In this document: piece by piece, positions 26,345-35,933 of the stretch
Position numbering within the stretch: position 1 is the first letter of the stretch
How the letters are laid out: the number at the start of each line of letters is the position of its first letter
From: Nocardioides sp. JQ2195
GTDB taxonomy: Bacteria; Actinomycetota; Actinomycetes; Propionibacteriales; Nocardioidaceae
Reading direction: 5' to 3'
NCBI RefSeq assembly: GCF_012272695.1
Contig: NZ_CP050902.1
Span: 992,001-1,056,000 of the forward strand
Length of the DNA: 64,000 bases
Notes under the pieces: model-generated
Told to the model about the DNA's origin: nothing
The model's input: the letters and a program-made list of their open reading frames with translations, nothing else
Database searches by the model: none
Program-made: the position numbers and the translations under genes

Positions 26345-26816
26345 GATCGAGGGCTCGTGTCAGGGGGAGGGTGCGGTAGGGCACCTGCTCGGCCAGCGCG
26401 ATCACTGTCGTCGACCGGACGATGGTCGGGTCGGCCAGCACCCGGTCGATGACCCGCTGCAGGTCGACGTTCGACCGGGCCACCACGCGCACCCACATGT
26501 CGCCGGCGCCGGTGATGGTGTAGGCCTCGAGCACCTCGGGGACCTGCTCGAGCTTGCGCGCCACGGTGTCGTGCCCGCCGAGGTCAGTGGCGTCCTGCCG
26601 GATCTCTAGGGTGAGGAACGCGGTCACCGGATAGCCCAGGGCGGCGGGGTCGAGGTCCGGGCCCCAGCCCGTGACGACGCCGCTGGCGGCCAGCTTGTCG
26701 AGCCGGGCCTGGACGGTGCCGCGAGCCACCCCGAGGCGCCGGGAGGCCTCGAGCACGCCGATCCGAGGCTCATTGGCGAACAGACCGATCAATGTGGCAT
26801 CGAGATCATCCATCAT
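26325..26816 (-). CDS. Lrp/AsnC-family regulator
   Basis: 163 residues; an ATG one codon in is an alternative start. N-terminal helix-turn-helix (ANEPRIGVLEASRRLGVARG) and C-terminal RAM/AsnC effector domain (VLEAYTITGAGDMWVRVVAR). Such regulators sense amino acids. It is divergent from hpd with a 78-bp gap, so control of tyrosine catabolism is probable. Its C-terminal residues DPRTGNR and stop are encoded by the outermost unit of the 22-bp array, a sign that the array replaced or extended the original end. Confidence 0.92.
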   Translation of the reverse strand: MMDDLDATLIGLFANEPRIGVLEASRRLGVARGTVQARLDKLAASGVVTGWGPDLDPAALGYPVTAFLTLEIRQDATDLGGHDTVARKLEQVPEVLEAYTITGAGDMWVRVVARSNVDLQRVIDRVLADPTIVRSTTVIALAEQVPYRTLPLTRALDPRTGNR

Positions 26817-26891
26817 CCCACCTTCTGTTGGACAACATGCACAGTGTTTCGTCGTACTGTTGCACACCTTGTCGCCGATCGACAGGCTTGA

Positions 26892-28127
<1,236 letters not shown>

Positions 28128-28143
28128 GTCGCGATCGACCCAC

Positions 28144-28192
28144 ACAACGTGTGGGATCCGACGTGTCACGCACGTCGGATCCCACACGTTGT
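28144..28192. terminator. Perfect 22-bp hairpin after hpd
   Basis: 28144-28165 pairs exactly with 28171-28192 around a 5-nt TCACG loop. It is 16 bp after the hpd stop and its right arm ends 29 bp before the start of the broken MFS gene. Confidence 0.8.
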
Positions 28193-28221
28193 CGTTTCAC
28201 GGGGTGCGACATACTCCGTGG

Positions 28222-29450
28222 GTGACGCCAGCCCTCGATCCTCGCTCGCGCCGGGTCCTGGTTGCGCTGCCGATCGTGCTGGCGATGCTCAGCATGATCG
28301 GCCCGTTCAGCATCGACACCCCCTTCCCGGCGTTCGACGAGATGCGCGTGGCGCTGCGGGTGGACTCCGACCAGCTGCAGCTGGTCGTGACCGCGTACAT
28401 GTTGGCGTTCGCCGCGATGAGCATCTTCCACGGGCCGCTCTCGGACGCCCTCGGTCGACGCCCGGTGATCCTCGGCTCGATCGCGGTCTACGTCGTCGCC
28501 TCGATCGGGTGCGCGCTGGCCCCGTCGCTGGGCTGGCTGCTGGTGGGCCGTGTGGTGCAGGGCTTGTCAGCGGGAGGATCCACGATCGTCAGCCGAACCG
28601 TCATCCGTGACGTGTTCGACGGGCCGCAGGCGCAGCGGCTGATGAGCAGGTGGCGATGATCTTCGGCCTGGCGCCCGCCATCGCCCCGATTGTCGGTGGG
28701 ATCCTCCTGCAGCTGGGTCCGTGGCACCTGGTCTTCTGGTTCATGGGTGTGATGGGGCTCGTGCTGATCGTGGCGACCCTGCTGGTGCTGCCCGAGACGC
28801 ATCCGAAGGAAGCGCGGACCGAGCTGAGGGTCAAGGAGATCCTGCATGGCCTGGGCGAGGTCGTGCGCCAGCCGGCCTTCCACCGAATCGCCTGGGCCGG
28901 GACCTTCGTGTTCGGAGCGCAGTTCCTCTACATCGGTGGCGCAGCGATCTTCGTGGTCGACGTGCTCGGTGGCGGCGAGCTCGACTTCTGGAAGCTCTTC
29001 GTGCCGATGATCGGCGCGATGGTGCTCGGCTCGTGGGCCAGTGGTCGATCCGCGGGTGTCGTCGAGCCCGTGCTGATCGTCAGTGCGGGCTATGCGATCT
29101 CCTTGGGAGGCATGGTCCTGGGGACCGTGCTGGCTCTCGTCGGGCTCGGGGACACGTTGCCGTGGGCGGTCGTGGGACTGGCCCTGTTGTCCTTCGGCAA
29201 CGGACTCGGCTATCCGATCGTGCAGCTGATGGTGCTCGACCTGCTGCCCACGCGACGCGGCGCGGTGATGTCGGGGATGACCTGCGTGACGTTGTCGTTC
29301 AACGCCGTCGCAGCCGTGGCGATCACGCCGTACGTCGGTGGGTCGGCGCTGGGCTTCGCGCTCACCGCACTGGTCCTGGTGGTGCTGGGGGCGTTGTGCT
29401 GGGCGGCACACCGCCGGGCGCTGGCGCGGGGAACGGTGCGCGCTGCCTGA
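28222..29450 (+). pseudogene. Frameshifted MFS drug exporter (Bcr/CflA-like)
   Basis: Two reading frames together encode about 409 residues of one 12-helix DHA1 exporter. The first runs 28222-28659 (GTG start) and ends in LMSRWR. The second is open from GTG 28650 and continues VAMIFGLAPAIAPIVGG. Family proteins read through as LMSRVAMIF, which needs one more G in AGCAGGTGG near 28648-28650. A one-base deletion is therefore likely. It could be a real pseudogene or a sequencing error; translation from GTG 28650 alone would lack the first four helices. Confidence 0.8.
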
Positions 29451-29587
29451 CCGCTCGCGCGGCGGCTGACCCGGCGTCGGAGCCACCAGCTCCGGTCGGG
29501 ACCCGGGCGATGCCGGGACGAAACCGGCCGTCTGCGGCAGCCTCCACGGTCCCGGCCGCTGGTGCCCGCTTCGCAGGGCAGCCAGCT

Positions 29588-30838
29588 TCAGTCCAGGTCG
29601 CCGACCAGGACGGCCTCTGCCTCGTCGGCGCCGTGTGCGGCCGGCGGGCCGTTCAGCGCGCGCCGGATGGTCGGCGTGCCGACGGACACGATGGCAATGC
29701 CGATGAAGATCGCGACGGTGCCGAACCAGAACGGCGCGTGGATGTTGATGTTCTCACCCATCTTGAGTGCGGCGTAGGGGCCGACGGCGCCACCGGAGAA
29801 GCGGACGAACGAGTAGGCCGCCGAGGCGACCGGGCGATCGACCGGAGCCGCACCCATCACTGCCTCGGTGACCAGCGTGTTGTTCACCCCGAGGAAGGCG
29901 CCGGCCACGATGATGCCGACCACGATCACGATCTCGTGCTGGGTGAACAGCGCCATCACCAGCAGGTCGAGCCCGAAGAGGGTGAGGCAGGCGATCATCG
30001 ACGGCATCGTGCCGAAGCGACGCTGGAGGGCCGGGGCGACCACGACCGAGGTGAAGGCGAGCAGGATGCCCCAGCCGAAGAAGATCCAGCCGATCTGCAT
30101 GATCCCGGCGCTCGGCAGTGCGAACGGGCCGGCGGCCAGGATGGTGAAGAACCCGAGGTTGTAGAAGATCGCGGTCAGCGCGAGCAGCAGGAGTGCGGGG
30201 TGGCGCAGTGCGCGGAACGGGTCGGCCAGCGACGTACGTCGTCCCGTCGGGGGAGTGGCGGGCAGGAAGACCGTGGTCGCGACCAGTGCGATCGCCATCA
30301 GGGACGAGACGCCGAAGAACGGTGCCCGCCAGGAGTGCTCACCGAGCAGCCCGCCGACGAGCGGCCCCGAGGCGATGCCGAGTCCGAGCGCGGCCTCGAA
30401 GAGGATGATCGCCTGGGCCACCGAGCCCTTCGATGCCTGCACGATGGTGGCCAGCGCGGTGGCGACGAACAGGGCGTTGCCCAGGCCCCAGCCGGCGCGG
30501 AAGGCGATCACGGCGTCCACCGAGCCGGAGGCGCCGGCGAGGCCGGCGAAGATGATGATCAGGGCCAGGCCGCTGAGCAGGGTCTTCTTCGGGCCGATCC
30601 GGCTGGAGACCACGCCGGTGACCAGCATGGCCACGCCCATCACGGCCATGTAGCTGGTGAAGAGCAGCGAGACCTGGCTCGGTGAGGCCTCGAGCTTCTC
30701 CGCGATCTGCTTGAGGATCGGGTCCACGAGGCCGATGCCCATGAACGCGATGACACAGGCGAAGGCGACCGCCCACACCGCCCGGGGCTGGTGGAGCATG
30801 GAGCCGGACTCGGGTTCGGCGGGGACGTGGTGGGTCAC
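29588..30838 (-). CDS. MFS exporter, co-transcribed with MarR regulator
   Basis: 416 residues, 12 membrane helices, major facilitator of the DHA1 type. Motif A-like residues occur in SSRIGPKKTLL, and helix 5 has LGIASGPLVGGLLGEHSW. GTG 30838 overlaps the MarR stop (GTGA). MLHQPRAVWAVAF, 13 codons in, is an alternative start at 30799. Paired with a MarR repressor, it is probably an inducible efflux pump; the substrate is unknown. Confidence 0.9.
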   Translation of the reverse strand: MTHHVPAEPESGSMLHQPRAVWAVAFACVIAFMGIGLVDPILKQIAEKLEASPSQVSLLFTSYMAVMGVAMLVTGVVSSRIGPKKTLLSGLALIIIFAGLAGASGSVDAVIAFRAGWGLGNALFVATALATIVQASKGSVAQAIILFEAALGLGIASGPLVGGLLGEHSWRAPFFGVSSLMAIALVATTVFLPATPPTGRRTSLADPFRALRHPALLLLALTAIFYNLGFFTILAAGPFALPSAGIMQIGWIFFGWGILLAFTSVVVAPALQRRFGTMPSMIACLTLFGLDLLVMALFTQHEIVIVVGIIVAGAFLGVNNTLVTEAVMGAAPVDRPVASAAYSFVRFSGGAVGPYAALKMGENINIHAPFWFGTVAIFIGIAIVSVGTPTIRRALNGPPAAHGADEAEAVLVGDLD

Positions 30839-31278
30839 TGGGGTCCTTCCTGGGTTGCCTCGAGCACGGCGACGAGAACGGCCACGGCGGTGTCGAGGTC
30901 GTGTGCGGTGAGGGTCGGGTGATCGGTGATGGCGGCGGAGACCGTCTCCGCGCTGCGGCGACGTACCACCGCCAGGGCGCTGCGCCCGGAGTCGGTGAGC
31001 GTGACCAGGGAAGCGCGCGCGTCGCGTGGGTCGGGCTCCTTGGAGACCCATCCACGCTCGACGAGGCCGGCCACGGCGCCTGACATCGTCGGCTGGGAGC
31101 AGCGGTCCATGGTGGCGAGCTGGCTGACCCCGGAGGCGCCGTGCTCGTCGAGCAGCGACAACACCCGGATCCCCGCCGGCGGGGTGTGGTGGATGTGCTG
31201 GCGGGAGGCACGCACGAACCGGGCGGCGTAGGTGACCAGGTCGCTGCTGGCGACCAGGAGGGACTCGGATTGCGCCAT
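30835..31278 (-). CDS. MarR-family repressor
   Basis: 147 residues. Winged helix-turn-helix core GVSQLATMDRCSQPTMSGAVAGLVERG and wing DPRDARASLVTLTDSG. It is the first gene of an operon with the MFS exporter (4-nt overlap). A palindrome centred 21 bp upstream of its start is the likely operator, giving autoregulation. Confidence 0.93.
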   Translation of the reverse strand: MAQSESLLVASSDLVTYAARFVRASRQHIHHTPPAGIRVLSLLDEHGASGVSQLATMDRCSQPTMSGAVAGLVERGWVSKEPDPRDARASLVTLTDSGRSALAVVRRRSAETVSAAITDHPTLTAHDLDTAVAVLVAVLEATQEGPQ

Positions 31279-31288
31279 GCCCCCACTA

Positions 31289-31309
31289 TTGCATAGGGAA
31301 CCTATGTAA
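31289..31309. promoter_or_regulatory. MarR operator candidate
   Basis: TTGCATAGG-GAA-CCTATGTAA: CATAGG/CCTATG is perfect, and flanking TT/AA extends the dyad. It lies 11-31 bp upstream of the MarR start. Confidence 0.65.
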
Positions 31310-31320
31310 ATCGAATCCGA

Positions 31321-31608
31321 TCAGAACGGTGGCCGTCCCGTGCCGGCGATCCGGAAGCGGCCCCACGGGTCCACGTCGTTGATCCTGCCCTCGGCGCTGC
31401 CGGCCGGGGTGGTCAAGGAGACCGTGCTGCCCGGGGTGCAGCCGTGCTCCAGCTCGGGGTTCCTGGCGATCCGGCCGTACCAGTGCAGGTGGCCGTCGAT
31501 CGGCTGGAAGACGCTGCGCAGGGTGACCTCGACCTGCAGCCGTGTCTCTCCGGCAATGAGGTTGGCGGGACCTGCGTACTCGTCGGCCTCGGGGAGGTGG
31601 TTGCTCAT
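31321..31608 (-). CDS. DUF4873-like small protein
   Basis: 95 residues with a beta-rich sequence: LQVEVTLRSVFQPIDGHLHWYGRIARN and GRINDVDPWGRFRIAGTGRPPF. This matches my recollection of DUF4873, found alone or fused to monooxygenases in Actinobacteria. The start ATG overlaps the TetR stop (ATGA), so it is translated with the regulator. It may serve the divergent diiron oxygenase. Confidence 0.7.
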   Translation of the reverse strand: MSNHLPEADEYAGPANLIAGETRLQVEVTLRSVFQPIDGHLHWYGRIARNPELEHGCTPGSTVSLTTPAGSAEGRINDVDPWGRFRIAGTGRPPF

Positions 31609-32312
31609 ACCTCGTGGTCCTTCCGGATCGGAGTGGCTGCGCGGGTGGGTGAGTCCAGGGAGGTCAGGGGGACGCCGTACTCCTCGGCGATGCCCTCGAA
31701 GGCGTGCCAGACGAACTCGGTGAGGTAGCGCGCGACCGCGGCCCGCGACATTGTCTGCCTGGTCAGCCACCACTCGCCGGTGGAGAGCCCGAGGCCGACG
31801 AGGCCGTGGGCCCACGGCTCGGCTCCCGCGGCGTCGACTCCGAGGTGGCGCATGCCGTCGCCGATCACGCGGGCGAAGGCCGAGGTGATCGCCTGCCTGC
31901 CGTCGGCGAGTGGGTCCTTGGACTCGGTGCGATGCTGCACGACCAGGTGGAACAGGTGGGGGTGCTCGGCGATGACGCCGAGGTAGCCGTCGACGCTGCG
32001 CGCGATCCGCTCGCGGATCGGAAGGTCGGTGAGCAGGGTGGGGATCACCTGCTCGAGCACCTGCTGGGCGCCCCAGGAGCCGACGGCGGCGTGGAGCTCG
32101 TCCTTGTCGGCGAAGTAGCGATAGAGCACCGGCTTGCTGACCCCGGCCGTCGCCGCGATCTGCGCGATGCTGGCGTCGGCGCCGTGCTCGTCGATCGCCG
32201 CGACGGCCGCCTCGATCAGGGTGGCGCGGCGCTGGTCGCGGTGCTCCTCCCAGCGGGTCGCCCGCCCGTCGGCGGGTTCGGGGGTCTTGACCTTGCGTGT
32301 CATGTGGGTCAC
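31605..32312 (-). CDS. TetR-family regulator of the diiron oxygenase locus
   Basis: 235 residues; an ATG three codons in is an alternative start. TetR helix-turn-helix: AAVAAIDEHGADASIAQIAATAG, VSKPVLYRYFADKDEL. The C-terminal domain with RIARSVDGYLGVIAEHPHLF is of a ligand-binding type common in Actinobacteria. It lies divergent to the AurF-like gene with 49 bp between, containing a partial palindrome, so it probably controls both directions. Confidence 0.92.
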   Translation of the reverse strand: MTHMTRKVKTPEPADGRATRWEEHRDQRRATLIEAAVAAIDEHGADASIAQIAATAGVSKPVLYRYFADKDELHAAVGSWGAQQVLEQVIPTLLTDLPIRERIARSVDGYLGVIAEHPHLFHLVVQHRTESKDPLADGRQAITSAFARVIGDGMRHLGVDAAGAEPWAHGLVGLGLSTGEWWLTRQTMSRAAVARYLTEFVWHAFEGIAEEYGVPLTSLDSPTRAATPIRKDHEV

Positions 32313-32326
32313 TCTAGCGGTATCCG

Positions 32327-32339
32327 TAACTTGAAGTAA
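32327..32339. promoter_or_regulatory. TetR operator candidate
   Basis: TAACTTGAAGTAA: ACTT-G-AAGT is a perfect dyad; one outer pair mismatches. GTAAC also repeats at 32326 and 32336. It lies between the divergent TetR and AurF-like genes. Confidence 0.45.
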
Positions 32340-32361
32340 CAGTTATCCCCGAGGAGTTCTG

Positions 32362-33246
32362 ATGACGCTCGTCGATCCGATCCCCGATCGGCTGCTGAAG
32401 TCCAGTGCACGCCAGTCCTACGACCCCGAGGTCGACATCGACTGGGAGGCGCCACCGGTCGAGGGGCTCTTCTGGATGCAGCCCGAGCGCACCTCGCTGT
32501 TCGGTACGCCGATGTGGGAGTCGCTGAGCCCGGAGCAGCAGGTCGAGCTGAGCAAGCACGAGGTCGCCTCGATCGCGAGTGTCGGCCTGTGGTTCGAGAT
32601 CCTGCTCATGGAGATCCTGTTGCGCGACGTCTATCGCAACGACCCGCGCGAGGCGCGGACCCACTACGCACTCACCGAGGTGGCCGACGAGTGCCGGCAC
32701 ACGTTGATGTTCGGCAAGGCGATCGGCACCTTCGGCGCCCCGGCGTACGGCCCCCGTGACCACATCCGCAAGCTCGGCCGGGTGTTCCCGCCGATCGCCC
32801 GCGGCGCCGCGGCCTACGCCTCGATCCTGATCGGCGAGGAGCCCGTGGACCGCTGGCAGCGCGACATGATGAAGGACGAGCGCATCCAGCCGCTGGTGCG
32901 GATGGTCTCGCGCATCCACGTGCTCGAGGAGGCCCGCCACGTCACCTTCGCGCGTGAGGAGCTGGAGAAGTCGGTGAGGACGATGTCGCGGGCCGAGCGG
33001 CTCTGGGCGCAGACGCTCACCGCCCAAGCCGCCTTCGTGATGATGCGCTCGCTGGTCAACCCCGCGGTCTACGCGGCCGTCGGTCTGGACCCGCAGGAGG
33101 CGCGCAAGGTGGCGGTCACCAACCCGAACCACCGCGCGACGATCGCGTGGATGGGCGAGAAGGTGATGCCCTACCTCGAGGAGCAGGGCATGGTCGGCGG
33201 CGGTGTCAACCGCAAGGCGTGGCGTGGCTCGTTCCTGCTTCCCTGA
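32362..33246 (+). CDS. AurF-like diiron oxygenase
   Basis: 294 residues of the para-aminobenzoate N-oxygenase/AurF family (PF11583-like). The diiron ligands are visible as E in LLMEILLRD, DECRH at 109-113 and EEARH at 189-193, in the Ex(28-37)DExxH arrangement of ferritin-like enzymes. AurF itself oxidises arylamines to nitro compounds, but many homologues have unknown substrates, possibly lipids. It is divergent from the TetR-DUF4873 operon. Confidence 0.86.
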   Translation: MTLVDPIPDRLLKSSARQSYDPEVDIDWEAPPVEGLFWMQPERTSLFGTPMWESLSPEQQVELSKHEVASIASVGLWFEILLMEILLRDVYRNDPREARTHYALTEVADECRHTLMFGKAIGTFGAPAYGPRDHIRKLGRVFPPIARGAAAYASILIGEEPVDRWQRDMMKDERIQPLVRMVSRIHVLEEARHVTFAREELEKSVRTMSRAERLWAQTLTAQAAFVMMRSLVNPAVYAAVGLDPQEARKVAVTNPNHRATIAWMGEKVMPYLEEQGMVGGGVNRKAWRGSFLLP

Positions 33247-33259
33247 TCATCCGTCCGGC

Positions 33260-33363
33260 GCCGACCAGTCGTGCCGACCAGCCGTGCCGACCAGCCGCGC
33301 CGACCAGCCGTGCCGACCAGCCGCGCCGACCAGCCGTGCCGACCAGTCGGGCCGACCAGCCGT
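33260..33363. repeat. Eight-unit 13-bp minisatellite
   Basis: Exactly eight 13-bp units (104 bp) of GCCGACCAGCCGT, varying only at C/T position 10 and the last base. They lie between the convergent AurF-like and phosphodiesterase genes. Confidence 0.95.
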
Positions 33364-33370
33364 GCCTGGG

Positions 33371-34105
33371 TCAGGGTCCGGCGAGCAGGAAGTCGCGCAG
33401 CGCTGGCAGGTCGTCGGCGATGACCTGGTCCACCCCTGCTTCGACCAGCTCCGTCCACATCGAGGGGGTGGTGCCCCAGAAGCGTGCGGTTCGCCCGACG
33501 CGGTGGATCTCGGAGACCAGGCGGTGCAGCCCCTCGCGTCGGGGCGCATCCAGCTCCGCCTCGCCGTTCCAGTCGAAGAGCCTGCCGAACTTCTCGCTGA
33601 TCGCACTCGTGCAGGGCGTCAGCCCGTCGACCAGGTCGCCGGGACGACCGTCCCGGGTCGCGAAGCGGATCGGCTGGGACTCCATCAGCACGGGATCCGT
33701 GTGGCCGCTCACCACCACCGTGACCGGCCCCGACAGGTGGCCGTCGGGGCGGTAGTGGGTGAGCATGTCCCGGTGCCGCTCGAGGGCGTTGTGGACCGCG
33801 AGGTACGTCGGCCGGGCGTCGCTCTTCACGTCGACGAACAGGGTCAGCGTGTGCTCGGGCCACACGTGGCCACGGTCCTCGACCAGGTCGGCCAGGGGCT
33901 GCAGGTACATCGACTCGAAGGTCCGGTGGGGCCGCAGGTCGCGACGCCCGTGCCCGACCAGGATCTGTCCACCGTCGAGGAAGACGTCGACCTCGACGGT
34001 GGTGAAGCCGTGCGCCAGGGCGTCGTACAAGGGACGTTCGCGGGCGTAGTCGTTGTGGGCGAACGCGCGGCGCAGGGGAGATCCGACCTGCACGTCGCTC
34101 GACAT
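33371..34105 (-). CDS. PI-PLC/GDPD-like phosphodiesterase
   Basis: 244 residues. N-terminal FAHNDYARERPLYDAL with the metal-binding HND and HGFTTVEVDVFL with paired acids match the glycerophosphodiester phosphodiesterase/PI-PLC-like TIM barrels (AIM6-like subgroup). LVGHGRRDL follows. No signal peptide is evident, so it is probably cytoplasmic. The substrate is unknown. The 8-unit minisatellite lies just after its stop. Confidence 0.8.
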   Translation of the reverse strand: MSSDVQVGSPLRRAFAHNDYARERPLYDALAHGFTTVEVDVFLDGGQILVGHGRRDLRPHRTFESMYLQPLADLVEDRGHVWPEHTLTLFVDVKSDARPTYLAVHNALERHRDMLTHYRPDGHLSGPVTVVVSGHTDPVLMESQPIRFATRDGRPGDLVDGLTPCTSAISEKFGRLFDWNGEAELDAPRREGLHRLVSEIHRVGRTARFWGTTPSMWTELVEAGVDQVIADDLPALRDFLLAGP

Positions 34106-34130
34106 GTCACGCAGGGTAGCGACTCCGGGC

Positions 34131-34136
34131 TAGCCT
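34131..34136 (+). promoter_or_regulatory. -10 box of the DUF1697 gene
   Basis: TAGCCT with 6 nt to the ATG at 34143, implying a leaderless mRNA. Confidence 0.5.
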
Positions 34137-34142
34137 GCCCCC

Positions 34143-34673
34143 ATGCCGTCGTACGTCGCCTTCCTGCGCGCCATCAACCTGGGCGCCAACCGCAAGTTCC
34201 CCAAGGACGCCATCCGTGCGGCCGTCGAAGGTGCCGGGTGCACCGACGTCGAGACCCACATCAACACCGGCAACGTCAGGCTGACCACGTCGATGCGCTC
34301 GCGCGCCAGGATCGAGACGACGCTCGAGGACGCGTTCCTCACCGACCGTGGGTTCGAGGTGCCGACGATCGTCTTCCCGACCGCGGAGCTGGCCCAGGTG
34401 GGGCGTGACGCGGAAGAGCTGAACCGCCCCGACCTGGCCCGGCACTACATCTGGTTGCTCAAGGATGAGCCGTCGGCCGAGGTCGTCGACCGGGTCCATG
34501 CCCTGGACGGCGACGGTCATCGTGCGGTGATCCGCGGGAGGGCCTGTCACCTGTTGCTCGCCGAGGGCTACGAGCAGGGCGCCGTGGACCCGTTGCGCAC
34601 GGAGAAGCTGCTCGGTGTCGCCACCAACCGCAACTTCAACGTGGTCACGACGCTGGCACGGAAGTGGTGTTGA
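34143..34673 (+). CDS. DUF1697 protein
   Basis: 176 residues. MPSYVAFLRAINLGANRKFP and THINTGNVRLTT are the DUF1697 signature. The C-terminal AVDPLRTEKLLGVATNRNFNVVTTL is also family-like. Function is unknown. It is cytoplasmic and monocistronic. Confidence 0.9.
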   Translation: MPSYVAFLRAINLGANRKFPKDAIRAAVEGAGCTDVETHINTGNVRLTTSMRSRARIETTLEDAFLTDRGFEVPTIVFPTAELAQVGRDAEELNRPDLARHYIWLLKDEPSAEVVDRVHALDGDGHRAVIRGRACHLLLAEGYEQGAVDPLRTEKLLGVATNRNFNVVTTLARKWC

Positions 34674-34742
34674 CGGGCCGGCTACGCCGGTAGTGTGCTC
34701 GGGACGCAGGCCGATCGCTTCGTCGAGTCCGAGGAGACCCAG

Positions 34743-35933
34743 ATGCCCGGGGAAACCACGAGTCACACCTTGAAGGTTCCGAAGCGCCTGCCGATCGCCG
34801 GGGTCGTCGCGCTGCTCGGCGCACTGGTCGTTCCGCTCGGCGGCGCACCGGCGTCGGCCGCAGCGCTGACCTGCGAGGGCAAGAGGGTCACCATCGTCGG
34901 CACGCCGGGGGCTGACGTGATCGACGGCACACCGGGCCCGGACGTCATCCACGGCCTGGCCGGTGGCGATCGCATCCGTGGCCTCGACGGTGATGACGTG
35001 ATCTGCGGCGGCCGGGGTGCCGACACCCTCAGGGGCGGTCAAGGGGACGACACGTTCCTCCCGGGCAGGGGCGGAGCCCGCGACAAGGCGGACAGGATCG
35101 CGTACGACGAGTCGCCCGCGGCGATCGACGCGGAGCTCGGGAGAGGTGTCGTCCGGGGGGACGGCAGGGACCGACTGCCGAGGGAGCTCGCCGGTGACGG
35201 TCAGCGGATCTACACGCTGGTGGGTAGTCCCCACGACGACGTGATCCAGGGGAGCCGTGCCCGTGAGGTCATCCTCGGAATAGGTGGGGACGACCGCATC
35301 TGGGGTGCCGGACAGGTCGACAAGCTGATTGGCGGCCCGGGCGATGACGAGATGTTCGGCCAGGGCGGCGCCGATCGTCTCGAGGGCGGCCCGGGCTCTG
35401 ACGTCCTCCATGGCGCCGACGGCCCCGACGTCCTGGTGGACACCGCTGACTCCGCAGACGCCATCCGCGGAGGTCCGGGGAAGGACCGGATCAGCGACGT
35501 CCTGGTGCCGGCTGGGCGTCAGCGTCTCCACGGTGGCGACGGGGCGGACGTGCTGACCTTCGACTGGCGTGGCAGCGCGAGCCACCTCGTCACAGACCTG
35601 GGCACCGGCTCGTCCCGCTTCGCGGGTGGGGCGGACACCATCGGCCTCGAGGACTTCACCCGACTTCTTCTGCGCGCTCCTTCGGGAAGCACTGCGGACA
35701 CGATGGCCAAGGGCACCTGGACGGTCAACGGCACCTCCGCCCGCGAGTTCATCGACGCCCGCACGGTCCGCCTGGTCGCCCGCGGGCGGGGCGGCGACGA
35801 CCAGTTCGTCAGCGGTCGCTTCGACGACTTCGCCCATGGAGGCGCGGGGGAGGACGTGGCTCGGCTGGGCAAGGGGTCGGACACCTGTGTCTCGATCGAG
35901 CGTGGCCGGGCGACCTGCGAGGCCGTCAGCTGA
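34743..35933 (+). CDS. Secreted RTX-like calcium-binding protein
   Basis: 396 residues with a signal peptide ending near residue 40 (PASAAA). Two blocks of nonapeptide GGxGxDxUx-type repeats are present: about 55-110 (GADVIDGTPGPDVIHG and onward) and about 190-260 (GDDEMFGQGGADRLEGGPGSD). Such repeats bind calcium and form parallel beta-rolls outside the cell. No catalytic domain is visible. The ATG at 34743 has GAGGAGA 8 nt upstream; the open frame starts earlier, at 34695. Its end overlaps the convergent MFS gene by 8 bp. Confidence 0.85.
   Translation: MPGETTSHTLKVPKRLPIAGVVALLGALVVPLGGAPASAAALTCEGKRVTIVGTPGADVIDGTPGPDVIHGLAGGDRIRGLDGDDVICGGRGADTLRGGQGDDTFLPGRGGARDKADRIAYDESPAAIDAELGRGVVRGDGRDRLPRELAGDGQRIYTLVGSPHDDVIQGSRAREVILGIGGDDRIWGAGQVDKLIGGPGDDEMFGQGGADRLEGGPGSDVLHGADGPDVLVDTADSADAIRGGPGKDRISDVLVPAGRQRLHGGDGADVLTFDWRGSASHLVTDLGTGSSRFAGGADTIGLEDFTRLLLRAPSGSTADTMAKGTWTVNGTSAREFIDARTVRLVARGRGGDDQFVSGRFDDFAHGGAGEDVARLGKGSDTCVSIERGRATCEAVS

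Noticed and set aside
28721..30685. 654-residue plus-strand frame across two MFS genes
   Set aside because: Spans the convergent junction and runs antisense to a clear transporter; low-complexity acidic sequence.
33260..33363. CRISPR array
   Set aside because: Head-to-tail 13-bp units with no spacers.
34107..35837. 576-residue minus-strand frame opposite the RTX protein
   Set aside because: Shadow of repeated GGxGxD codons; contradicts the real signal peptide and repeats on the plus strand.
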